Below the pieces are notes generated by a model, which worked only from the letters and a program-made list of their open reading frames with translations, was not told the DNA's origin and searched no databases. This document shows, piece after piece, positions 1 through 8,024 of a DNA stretch of 64,000 nucleotides. Every line of letters starts with the position of its first letter. Position 1 is the stretch's first letter. Origin of the DNA: an uncultured Oscillospiraceae bacterium (GTDB lineage: Bacteria; Bacillota; Clostridia; Oscillospirales; Oscillospiraceae); the NCBI GenBank assembly GCA_944382965.1, contig CALWOA010000057.1, forward strand, positions 1 to 64,000, given 5' to 3'. The position numbers and the translations under genes are program-made.

Positions 1-12
1 ATAGTCCAACAT
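1..12 (-). CDS. Start of an unidentified gene running off the left edge
   Basis: On the minus strand an AGGAGGG Shine-Dalgarno (bases 19-25) sits six bases before an ATG at 10-12, and the frame reads M-L-D-Y before the window ends. A second ATG at 14-16 is closer to the SD and less likely. Only four codons are visible, so the product cannot be named. It would be transcribed in the same direction as the VanW gene and lie behind the structured region at 27-195. Confidence 0.4.
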
Positions 13-26
13 ACATTACCCTCCTG

Positions 27-195
27 AAACAGTGAATTTCCGACTTGTCGGATACCACTATTATGAAGGGCATTTTTGCCATATTAAACTATTATTTCAG
101 CCCCGACCGCTGGGCCGCACAGTGGCCGCTGACTACCGCACCAGCGGCCGTTGGGGACCGCAATTTGCACAGGAACTATAGTTCCTGCTCTTTTT
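27..195. ncRNA. Structured GC-rich intergenic region; candidate small RNA or leader
   Basis: In an otherwise AT-rich gap there is a GC-rich block (about 101-156). Segment CCAGCGG (141-147) can pair with CCGCTGG (107-113), extended by CCCC 101-104 with GGGG 153-156. The overlapping segment 142-149 can instead pair with GGCCGCTG (124-131), so two mutually exclusive helices exist. Smaller hairpins lie at 42-51 and 68-80. An 18-base perfect palindrome (170-187) follows, then CTC and five T on the plus strand. The T-tract favours a plus-strand transcript ending near 195, but a minus-strand leader for the edge gene is equally conceivable. I do not recognise a known RNA family. Confidence 0.35.
170..195 (+). 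terminator. Intrinsic-terminator-like palindrome
   Basis: A perfect 18-base inverted repeat CAGGAACTATAGTTCCTG is followed by CTC and TTTTT on the plus strand only. No plus-strand gene ends nearby, so its transcript is unexplained. Confidence 0.5.
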
Positions 196-275
196 ATAAC
201 AATTTAATTATTTAAAAAAAGAAAAAATAGAGTGAATTGACCCAATCCAATCGCGCTGTAAATAACTTGTCATGA

Positions 276-2453
276 CTATTGGCCAAGGAAAACTGCAAGA
301 TTCTCACTTTCTTCTTCAGAGATATCGTCCTCTCCATCCTGGTTAGAGGATTCCGTTGGCTGGGTCATTTCTGTAGGCGGTGTACTGGGCGTAGTTGTCT
401 CCGTGGGAGCAGTTGTGGGAACTGTTGTTTCTTCTGTAGGCTGGGTAGTTTCTTCAACCTTGACCCGGGCTACAACCTTTTTCACCATTTTATACTGGGA
501 TGTCGCCTCAAAGTCACGAGAGATCAATTCATTGGTCTGATTATCGTATTTAAGCTTATAGGTTTTGACGGTATAACCAGTGGTTCCTTCTTCAATCACA
601 TCCCCATCTTCGTACCCTTCCTGGTTATCAGGCTCAAAATCCTGGTACTCAACCTCAGGCTCCTGAGTTGCTGTGATTTTATATTCCATTTTCACATAGT
701 AGTCTCGCTCATCCGTTCCCAGCAGCTGAATTTTCACATAACCGTCGGAAACCTCTGCTTGAATCTTGATGGGGAAGCTGGTACTGTTGCGGAACACAAA
801 GTCGGGATTTTTCCAGCTGACCGTTGCATCCATGCCATAGTCAATATACGTGGGGACGAAGCCGTGGTTTGTTCTGGATACGATTTCCAAATCTGCCAGA
901 AGTGCAGAGTAATACAGCGTAGAGGACACCTGACAAATACCGCCACCCAGCTCATCAACCAATTCATCACCGGAATAAGCAGGAGCGGGTTTATACCCCT
1001 TTTGAGATGTGCGCTGCCCAAGGGCGTCATTGAAGGAGAAGGTGTCACCAGGATTTAGAACAACACCATTGATTGCCTCGCATGCCAGGCGAAGATTTGT
1101 ATTGCGATTTTCATTGGTGGTGTGCTTGGTTTGGTATTCTCCCAGAACATCTTGATAGAAGGAATCTTCATCCAGAATTTCCGGCTCAATATATCTCATA
1201 GAAATCCGGACTTCCTCACCGTACTGCGCCGCGTCAATCAGCTTCTGCGCGGCTTCCATATCAAAATCGTAGCCATAAGAGCCGGGAATGGTTTCAAATG
1301 TCTGAAGATCCACAGAGGCATTTACGGGTTCCATATAGAATTCTTCGTATATTTTCTCCAAATCCACCAGATCCGGCTCGATTACTTCGTCAACAGATTC
1401 GACTGTGACCAGGAACTGATGCAGGCTATACGCATCCAGAACTTGCGTATATACGCTGTTGGGATCAAATCCTACGCCGGGAGTACCCATGGTAATGACA
1501 AGAGTCTGGACAGGTGCATTTTTGTCAAACTTGTCTGCGGACAATTCAGGTTCTTCGCCTTCCAGACCATAGCTTGCCTGGGTAAGAGTGCTTCCGGTAT
1601 CGCTTGCGTAAGAGGAAAGGAAGCTGCGTATATATTCCTCGTTCAGCTGCAGATAGGGCAGAAGCCCGATAATGTGCTGCTCCGTTTTGGAAGAAGCGTA
1701 TGCTTTCTCATTTTCTGCTTTTGTGCCAGTACGTCCGTAGTCGAAAGCCGCTTGCGCAGCTGCTTTGGCGTCAACTGTAACTGCAGTATCCGCAGGAGTA
1801 AGATGAAGCTTCGTTCCTGACAGATCAATGACCATGTCTTCTTTTGCGTAGGTCTGTTCAGTCGTAAGCTTGATTGCTTCTGCTGCCTCGGCTTTTGTCA
1901 TGCCGCCTACCGCAATATCTCCCAGATATACATTATCCAGAATTTTTCCGTCGTAAGGGTCCGCACTTACTGCAAAAATCACAATAACCCCAACGATTAG
2001 CAACAGCGCCACCGCACACAAACCAGCCAGGACGACTTTTCTGTTATGGTTAAAATAATCCATGGCCACATTCAGCCAGCGCTGCAATGTGGGAAGCTCA
2101 TCCTCTACATCGTCATCCTCCGCAAAATCCGGATCTTCCAAAGGAATATTTTCGGTTTCTCCCGCGTCATCCAGAAAATCCATGAACTTTCGCTGCCAAT
2201 TTCGGTTCTCCTTCGGTTCTGTTTTTGGAAATTGATGCTCAAAGGGAATCTCAGTATCAGCAGCATTTTCTTCGGGAATCTGGTCCATGGGAATTTGGTC
2301 CAGCAAGTCCAAAAGATCTTGATCAGATTCTTCCTTTGCAGGGTGCCGTCGTTGAGTAGGTACCTTCTGCCCAGTCACCTGACGAAATGCTTCCTCAATT
2401 TGACGATCCTCATCCCGATGGGGGCGAGGATTTGAAAACTTTCCTTGTGCCAT
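276..2453 (-). CDS. VanW domain membrane-anchored protein
   Basis: A 725-residue envelope protein. Residues 1-138 are hydrophilic and strongly acidic (cytoplasmic). A single membrane helix spans about 139-162. A peptidoglycan-binding-4-like region follows, then a VanW domain (about 455-575) with the typical NPGDTFSFN and GGGICQVSST motifs. A G5-like segment (about 605-665) and a Thr/Pro-rich spacer tail complete it. This order is the usual one for YoaR/VanW proteins of Firmicutes, which are thought to act on or bind the cell wall; the biochemical role is unknown. VanW presence alone does not mean glycopeptide resistance: no vanA/H/X/S/R genes are nearby. The start has AGGAGGAG at good spacing. 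It follows mfd but has its own promoter. Confidence 0.85.
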   Translation of the reverse strand: MAQGKFSNPRPHRDEDRQIEEAFRQVTGQKVPTQRRHPAKEESDQDLLDLLDQIPMDQIPEENAADTEIPFEHQFPKTEPKENRNWQRKFMDFLDDAGETENIPLEDPDFAEDDDVEDELPTLQRWLNVAMDYFNHNRKVVLAGLCAVALLLIVGVIVIFAVSADPYDGKILDNVYLGDIAVGGMTKAEAAEAIKLTTEQTYAKEDMVIDLSGTKLHLTPADTAVTVDAKAAAQAAFDYGRTGTKAENEKAYASSKTEQHIIGLLPYLQLNEEYIRSFLSSYASDTGSTLTQASYGLEGEEPELSADKFDKNAPVQTLVITMGTPGVGFDPNSVYTQVLDAYSLHQFLVTVESVDEVIEPDLVDLEKIYEEFYMEPVNASVDLQTFETIPGSYGYDFDMEAAQKLIDAAQYGEEVRISMRYIEPEILDEDSFYQDVLGEYQTKHTTNENRNTNLRLACEAINGVVLNPGDTFSFNDALGQRTSQKGYKPAPAYSGDELVDELGGGICQVSSTLYYSALLADLEIVSRTNHGFVPTYIDYGMDATVSWKNPDFVFRNSTSFPIKIQAEVSDGYVKIQLLGTDERDYYVKMEYKITATQEPEVEYQDFEPDNQEGYEDGDVIEEGTTGYTVKTYKLKYDNQTNELISRDFEATSQYKMVKKVVARVKVEETTQPTEETTVPTTAPTETTTPSTPPTEMTQPTESSNQDGEDDISEEESENLAVFLGQ

Positions 2454-2495
2454 ATTTGCTCCTCCTGTTCCAGGCTTAAGGTAAAGGTGTTAGGT

Positions 2496-2523
2496 ATTAT
2501 AGCATAAAATTGCATTTTTTCAA
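2496..2523 (-). promoter_or_regulatory. SigA-type promoter of the VanW gene
   Basis: On the minus strand TTGAAA (2518-2523) and TATAAT (2496-2501) are separated by 16 bases, 43 bases before the VanW start and just after the mfd stop. Confidence 0.6.
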
Positions 2524-2539
2524 GAATGTGCAATGTATT

Positions 2540-5500
2540 TTAACAATTGCACAGACTGCGATACCGATCCACAAATACCTTGCACTGCTTCAGGCTGTCA
2601 ACACCGTTTACAAGCTTCAAGCGCAAAGTTGGTTCTTTGGAATTTGCCAGGAAAGCAACACGAAGTTTATAGTCTGGATCGGCGCACAAGGCTCCTACCG
2701 CCTCAAAATTCAGATTGCTGAGTGTGAACAACACATCACTGGATTTCTGCCGGATGTCTTTTATGCTGACTGCCTTGGCTTTTGCCCGGAGCAGCGCAAT
2801 GTCAATCAAATTCAGCACACCCTTTGGCGGTTCTCCGTAACGATCCACAATTTCATCCAGCAGGTCGTCTGCATCCTCCTGGGAGCGAATCGCAGCCATC
2901 CGTCGGTACAGATCCATCCGTTCTTCACCGCGAGCCACATAGCTTTTATCCACGTTCGCAGTTACATTAAGATCGGCAGTACACTCTGGAGCTTTGGGTG
3001 CTTCGCCACGTTCTTCAAGAACTGCTTCGTCCAGCAGTTTCAGGTACATATCATAGCCTACACTCATCATGTGACCAGATTGCTCGGAACCGAGAAGGTT
3101 GCCAGCTCCACGAATCTCCAAATCTCGCATGGCAATTTTAAAACCAGAGCCAAATTCTGCAAAATCCCGAATGGCAGACAGGCGTTTTTCGGCAATTTCC
3201 GTTAGATTCTTGTCTGGGCGATAGGTAAAATAGGCATACGCATGGCGCGTGGAACGTCCAACCCGTCCTCGCAGCTGGTGAAGCTGCGATAGTCCGAAAC
3301 GGTCGGCGTTTTCAATAATCAAGGTGTTGGCGTTGGGAATATCCAGTCCAGTCTCGATGATGGTGGTACAAACCAGGACCTGAATCTCGCCTTCGATCAT
3401 GGCCTGCATCACATCGCCCAGCGCATCTTCTCCCATTTGGCCATGGGCAACGCCCACTCGCAATCCGGGAATCCGTCGCTGAAGGGCGCTGGCGCACTGG
3501 TCTATGGTTTCTGTGCGGTTGTGCAGGTAGTAAACCTGTCCGCCACGCTCCACTTCCCGACGAATGGCATCGTCGACGACTGCGTTGTTATGCTCCATGA
3601 CAAAGGTTTGAACCGGATATCGGTCAGACGGTGGCTCCTCTATGGTGGACATATCTCGAATACCGGACAGTGCCATATTCAGCGTTCGGGGGATTGGGGT
3701 AGCAGAGAGCGTCAATACATCCACACCTTTGGACATTTCTTTCAGCCGCTCTTTATGGCTGACACCGAAACGCTGCTCTTCGTCAATAATCAGGAGTCCC
3801 AAGTCTTTGAATTGTACGCTCTTTTGCAGCAGCTTATGGGTACCGATTATCAGATCCACTGCGCCGGAACGGAGCTTTTGCAGGGTTTGCTGTTGTAGTT
3901 TTGGCGTGCGGAATCGACTTAGGACATCAATATTTACGGGGAACCCGCGGAAACGAGCCACCGCAGTTTGATAATGCTGCTGCGCAAGGACCGTAGTTGG
4001 AACCAGGATTGCAACTTGCTTTCCGTCCATCACAGCTTTCATAACCGCACGCAGAGCTACTTCTGTTTTTCCAAATCCTACATCACCACACAGGAGCCGA
4101 TCCATAGGGGCAGGGGACTCCATATCCCGCTTGATTTCACCAATGCACCGAAGCTGGTCATCGGTTTCTGGATAAGGAAAGTTGTCCTCAAATTCCTTCT
4201 GCCAGGGGGCGTCTGCGGCAAAAGCGTAACCTGGCTGCCGTTTTCGGGCAGCATAAAGCTGGATCAATTCACCGGCCATATCTTTGGCAGCTTTACGCGC
4301 TTTGGCTTTTGTTTTCTGCCAGGCATCCGAACCAATTTTGTTTAGCTTGACATGCCCATCTTCACCGCCGCCGATATATTTACTGACCAAATCCAATTGC
4401 GTCGCAGGAACGTATAGGGTATCGCTGCCCTGATAAGCAATCTTAATATAGTCTTTTACCGCATTATCGACTTTAATTTGCTCCATTGCAACAAAGCGGC
4501 CGATACCGTAGTTTTCGTGTACCACAAGATCTCCAGGAACAAGATCTGTAAAAGAGTTTAATTTTTGCCGATTGGTAGAGCCTACTTTTTTGGGAGACTT
4601 GCGCTTCACTTGTTCCCGGGAAGTGAGCTGTCCTTCCGTCAGCACAGCCAGTTTGCTGAGAGGATATTCCATGCCAAAGGGAAGCGAACCTTCGCTCAAG
4701 AGGATTTGCCCGGGTTTGGGCATTGTATTCAGAGGAATGCACAGGAAAGAAGAGAGGCCTCTGGCGCTCAGCATTTCCTGCAGCAATTCTGCCCGTCGAC
4801 GAGAACCGCACAGCACCAGTGAGCCAAACTCCATTTTCTGATAGTGGCTCAAATCAGATGCTGCCGTATCCAAATTGCCGCCATAGCTGGGAAGCTGCTT
4901 TGCTGTAACGGGAAGCATCTGCTTTGGCGGACAATCTTCCGGGTAAGAAGTACCGCCAAAAGCATCAAAATAAATGATGGTCTTCTCTCGTAAGGTTCGG
5001 CAAAACTCTTCCCACTGCTGGACATAATCACACAATTCTCCAGCAAGCAAGCCTCCTTGCAGCAAACTGTCCAGCTGCATGCCGATTTCGTCTGTGCGGT
5101 TGCGTGCGGTGCGCTGTAAACTACCATGATCGCAGATAACCGTAATGGCATCGGAAGGAATATAGTCCGCTGCAGTAGCCATTTGCGGGTAAATCAGCGC
5201 CATATATCGATCGGAGGCAGGATTATTTACACCATTTTCGTATTTTTCCAAATCCTTGGAAAGCGTGGAAATTAGGGCTTCATTGATATTTTTCCTGCGT
5301 TTTTGTCTGGAAATCAGGGAGGACAGATCTTTGCACAGTCCTGAAATCCCATATGGATGCAGGGCGGGCAGGGTTTCCGCTACCGGCAAAATGGTTATGC
5401 TGTCAATGTTTTCACAACGCCGCTGGGTATTGGGGTCAAAATATCCCATCGTATCCAATTCATCGCCGAAAAATTCCGCGCGAACAGGTTTATCTGCCGC

Positions 5501-6052
5501 TGGCGAAAAAATATCTACGATGCCGCCACGGACAGAAAACTGTCCGTTTCCTTCTACCATGCCGCAGCGGCTGTAACCGGCAGTAGTCAGCTTTTGGATC
5601 AATGTCTCCAAAGGATATTCTTCTCCAACTTCCAGAGAAAAGGATGCATGTAACAGAACGCTTTTGGGCATCGTTCTCAGACTAAGTGCTTCCCAACTTA
5701 CAATCAATGCGTGAGCATTGCCGATAGCTAAGTCGTAGAGTTGACGCAGCCGTTTTTGTTCCCAAGATCGAGATACAACCGCGGCATCATACAACGTCAG
5801 TTCCCGTCCCGGCAAAATAGGGATAGACTCATTCAAAAAGTCTTTCAATTCTCCCTGCAAGCGGCGAGCAGCCATCTCATCTTGACAGATGATTACCATT
5901 GGCCGATGCAGTTCCTGATAGAAACCGGAAATCATGTGGCTGCGGTTGATTTGCCCAACACCTGTTACAGCTGCGTTTTCACCATTTTGCAAGGAATTTA
6001 AAACAGCTGCATATTCTGGAATGGTTTTCAAAAACGTTAGAAGTTGTTCCAT
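2540..6052 (-). CDS. mfd: Transcription-repair coupling factor Mfd
   Basis: An ATP-dependent DNA translocase that removes RNA polymerase stalled at lesions and recruits the UvrABC machinery. About 1170 residues, the normal family length. A UvrB-like N-terminal region is followed by a CarD-like RNAP-interaction domain (motif GDLVVHENYGIG), a superfamily-2 helicase core with Walker A GDVGFGKTEVA and Walker B DEEQRFG, and the TRCF C-terminal domain. The open frame extends 40 codons further upstream, but MEQLLTF at 6052 fits the family N-terminus and has GAGGTG at good spacing. It sits downstream of prs and pth on the same strand, a common Firmicute order. uvrA, uvrB, uvrC and pcrA are in the same window. 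Confidence 0.97.
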   Translation of the reverse strand: MEQLLTFLKTIPEYAAVLNSLQNGENAAVTGVGQINRSHMISGFYQELHRPMVIICQDEMAARRLQGELKDFLNESIPILPGRELTLYDAAVVSRSWEQKRLRQLYDLAIGNAHALIVSWEALSLRTMPKSVLLHASFSLEVGEEYPLETLIQKLTTAGYSRCGMVEGNGQFSVRGGIVDIFSPAADKPVRAEFFGDELDTMGYFDPNTQRRCENIDSITILPVAETLPALHPYGISGLCKDLSSLISRQKRRKNINEALISTLSKDLEKYENGVNNPASDRYMALIYPQMATAADYIPSDAITVICDHGSLQRTARNRTDEIGMQLDSLLQGGLLAGELCDYVQQWEEFCRTLREKTIIYFDAFGGTSYPEDCPPKQMLPVTAKQLPSYGGNLDTAASDLSHYQKMEFGSLVLCGSRRRAELLQEMLSARGLSSFLCIPLNTMPKPGQILLSEGSLPFGMEYPLSKLAVLTEGQLTSREQVKRKSPKKVGSTNRQKLNSFTDLVPGDLVVHENYGIGRFVAMEQIKVDNAVKDYIKIAYQGSDTLYVPATQLDLVSKYIGGGEDGHVKLNKIGSDAWQKTKAKARKAAKDMAGELIQLYAARKRQPGYAFAADAPWQKEFEDNFPYPETDDQLRCIGEIKRDMESPAPMDRLLCGDVGFGKTEVALRAVMKAVMDGKQVAILVPTTVLAQQHYQTAVARFRGFPVNIDVLSRFRTPKLQQQTLQKLRSGAVDLIIGTHKLLQKSVQFKDLGLLIIDEEQRFGVSHKERLKEMSKGVDVLTLSATPIPRTLNMALSGIRDMSTIEEPPSDRYPVQTFVMEHNNAVVDDAIRREVERGGQVYYLHNRTETIDQCASALQRRIPGLRVGVAHGQMGEDALGDVMQAMIEGEIQVLVCTTIIETGLDIPNANTLIIENADRFGLSQLHQLRGRVGRSTRHAYAYFTYRPDKNLTEIAEKRLSAIRDFAEFGSGFKIAMRDLEIRGAGNLLGSEQSGHMMSVGYDMYLKLLDEAVLEERGEAPKAPECTADLNVTANVDKSYVARGEERMDLYRRMAAIRSQEDADDLLDEIVDRYGEPPKGVLNLIDIALLRAKAKAVSIKDIRQKSSDVLFTLSNLNFEAVGALCADPDYKLRVAFLANSKEPTLRLKLVNGVDSLKQCKVFVDRYRSLCNC

Positions 6053-6168
6053 AGTAGCACCTCGCGGGAAATGACATTTGGGATGATTGTACAGACACTT
6101 TCCGTCCACGCAACAACGCGGAAAGAAGGAAAAATCCCCCTTTCCGTGATGTTTCGGCGATATACGAT

Positions 6169-6765
6169 TCAAGGATGGCTGCCATTAAAGCGATTGGCGG
6201 CTTCTGGGACACCGTGCTCTACAATGGTCAAGGCTGCTTTGCCAGCGTTCGCCAAAGAAAATGCCAAAGCTTTCTCTTCATTAGCACTAAAGCCAGACAG
6301 CACCCAATTCGCCAGATCATAATCTGCGCTGGGTTTGCCGCCTACACCAATTTTGACACGAGGAAATGACTGAGAACCCAGTTCCTGGATGATGGACTTG
6401 ATGCCATTGTGACCACCTGCGGAGCCATCAGCCCGCACCCGAAGCCTGCCCGGCTCCAAAGAAATATCATCAAACAGTACGATAATATGCTGTGGTGGAA
6501 TGTGGAAATATGCTGAAAGCTGCAGCACTGAACGCCCGGACAGATTCATATAGGTCTGCGGCTTCAATAGAAACAACTTTCGCCCTTGGTAAGCAACCTG
6601 CGTGTATAACCCCTGGAATTTGAGCTTATCTACTTTGCAGCCCAGAGAATCGGCAAGCATGTCCAAAGCCCGAAATCCGCAGTTATGGCGTGTTTTTTCA
6701 TATTCTCTGCCTGGGTTGCCAAGGCCCACAATGAGCCAGTTTTCTTCTGAAGACTTTTGAAACAC
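6169..6765 (-). CDS. pth: Peptidyl-tRNA hydrolase
   Basis: Releases tRNA from prematurely dropped peptidyl-tRNA during translation. 198 residues, typical length. Catalytic and substrate-binding residues are visible: GLGNPG, the His in TRHNCGF, the Asp in FDD and the Asn in GGHNG. The start is GTG, three bases after the prs stop codon, with no clear Shine-Dalgarno, so translation is probably coupled to prs. Confidence 0.96.
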   Translation of the reverse strand: MFQKSSEENWLIVGLGNPGREYEKTRHNCGFRALDMLADSLGCKVDKLKFQGLYTQVAYQGRKLFLLKPQTYMNLSGRSVLQLSAYFHIPPQHIIVLFDDISLEPGRLRVRADGSAGGHNGIKSIIQELGSQSFPRVKIGVGGKPSADYDLANWVLSGFSANEEKALAFSLANAGKAALTIVEHGVPEAANRFNGSHP

Positions 6766-6768
6766 GGC

Positions 6769-7734
6769 TTAGAAAAGGTCTGCAATAGAGGTAGCGCCGT
6801 GGATATGTTCAATTGCCCGAGCGAAAACAGGAGCCACATCCAGGAACTTACACTTGCAGCTGGGAGTATTGCGAATTTCCGGAATGGTATTCAGGAACAC
6901 CATCTCTTTAATGGGGCTTTCTTCCAAACGCTCATAAGCCGGGCCAGAGAGAACGCCGTGGGTTGCGCAGGCATACACCTCTTTGGCACCACCCATCTCC
7001 ACCAGGGCTTTTGCAGCATTGCACAGAGAACCGGCAGTATCCACCATATCATCGTACAGAATGCAGGTCTTGCCCTTTACATCGCCAATGATGTTCATGA
7101 CCTCGGAAACATTGGCTTTGGGGCGACGTTTGTCAACAATCGCCAAGCCCATATGTACCTTTGCAGCGAAAGCACGGGCACGGCCGACAGAGCCGACGTC
7201 AGGAGAGACAACGACGAAGTTCTCGTGATCAAAGGATTCTTCCGGGAACTTTTTAAGATAGTAATCTACGAAGGTAACATTGCCCAGCAGGTGATCCAAA
7301 GGAATATCAAAGAAGCCTTGAATCTGGGCAGCGTGCAGATCCATAGTCAGGATCCGGTTAGCGCCTGCGGCGGTGAGCATATTAGCCACCAGTTTGGCAG
7401 AGATCGGATCACGGGACTTGGCTTTCCGATCCTGACGTGCATAGCCGAAGTAGGGGATTACCGCAGTAATCCGTCCGGCAGAAGCACGACGGCAGGCATC
7501 GATCATAACCAGCAGTTCCATGAGATGGTCGTTGACAGGCTTGCAGGTGGACTGAATCAGGAAAACATCGGCACCTCGAACGGTTTCTTCCAGAGTGACG
7601 GAAGCTTCACCATCAGCAAAGTGCTTCACAACAGCTTTGCCCATTTCGATGCCCAGTTCCTTACAGATGGTCTTGGCAAATTCGGGGTTGGAGTTTCCGC
7701 AGAAAACCTGAATATTGTCGCCGTACGCAATCAT
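6769..7734 (-). CDS. prs: Ribose-phosphate pyrophosphokinase
   Basis: Makes PRPP from ribose 5-phosphate and ATP for purine, pyrimidine, His, Trp and NAD synthesis. 321 residues, class I length. The DLHAAQIQGFF metal/flexible-loop motif and the PRPP-binding loop DDMVDTAGS are intact, as is SPDVGSVGRARAFA. The start ATG at 7732-7734 is preceded by GAGGT. First gene of the prs-pth-mfd run, with its own promoter and a hairpin in the leader. Confidence 0.97.
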   Translation of the reverse strand: MIAYGDNIQVFCGNSNPEFAKTICKELGIEMGKAVVKHFADGEASVTLEETVRGADVFLIQSTCKPVNDHLMELLVMIDACRRASAGRITAVIPYFGYARQDRKAKSRDPISAKLVANMLTAAGANRILTMDLHAAQIQGFFDIPLDHLLGNVTFVDYYLKKFPEESFDHENFVVVSPDVGSVGRARAFAAKVHMGLAIVDKRRPKANVSEVMNIIGDVKGKTCILYDDMVDTAGSLCNAAKALVEMGGAKEVYACATHGVLSGPAYERLEESPIKEMVFLNTIPEIRNTPSCKCKFLDVAPVFARAIEHIHGATSIADLF

Positions 7735-7777
7735 CGGATGTATACCTCGCTTTAATTTCGATATTTTTCTTTCCTGC

Positions 7778-7805
7778 GCCTTGCGTTACAAACGTAATAC
7801 AAGGC
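7778..7805 (-). promoter_or_regulatory. Hairpin in the prs 5' leader
   Basis: Imperfect 12-bp inverted repeat (7778-7789 with 7794-7805; one mismatch, one G-T wobble, AAAC-type loop) between the promoter and the ribosome binding site. No T-tract follows, so it is not a simple terminator. Its role is unknown. Confidence 0.4.
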
Positions 7806-7820
7806 ATAGCTTACGAGCTT

Positions 7821-7850
7821 ATTATAGCATCACAGGTATTGGAAAAGCAA
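7821..7850 (-). promoter_or_regulatory. SigA-type promoter of prs
   Basis: Minus-strand TTGCTT (7845-7850), 18-base spacer, TATAAT (7821-7826). Transcription would start near 7814 and include the leader hairpin. Confidence 0.6.
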
Positions 7851-7961
7851 TAGAAAGAAGGACAAAATAACGACAAAAAAACAGCCGAATTTTGGTATGT
7901 TATGGCAAAAATCAAATGCTTTCGTTTACTTGATAAAGCGAAATTTTGTTTGAAAAAAGTA

Positions 7962-7990
7962 TTGTGACTTTGCTGAATCTGTGTTATACT
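7962..7990 (+). promoter_or_regulatory. SigA-type promoter of uvrA
   Basis: TTGTGA (7962-7967), 17-base spacer, TATACT (7985-7990), giving a leader of roughly 27 bases before the uvrA ATG. I see no clear LexA-type operator here. Confidence 0.65.
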
Positions 7991-8024
7991 AAGTCAGAAA
8001 GATTTCAACCTACAGGAGCAAACT

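Noticed and set aside
27-195. 6S RNA or other known structured RNA
   Set aside because: The fold is a set of short hairpins rather than a long rod with a central bubble, and I recognise no conserved family motif.
279-1058. Long plus-strand open frame (259 codons) opposite the VanW gene
   Set aside because: No SD, no recognisable domain, and it is antisense to a well-supported gene.
276-2453. Vancomycin resistance locus because of the VanW domain
   Set aside because: VanW domains are common in Firmicute envelope proteins, and no vanA/H/X/S/R genes accompany it.
6757-7755. Plus-strand open frame of 332 codons opposite prs
   Set aside because: Antisense to a highly conserved enzyme; open because of the codon use of prs.
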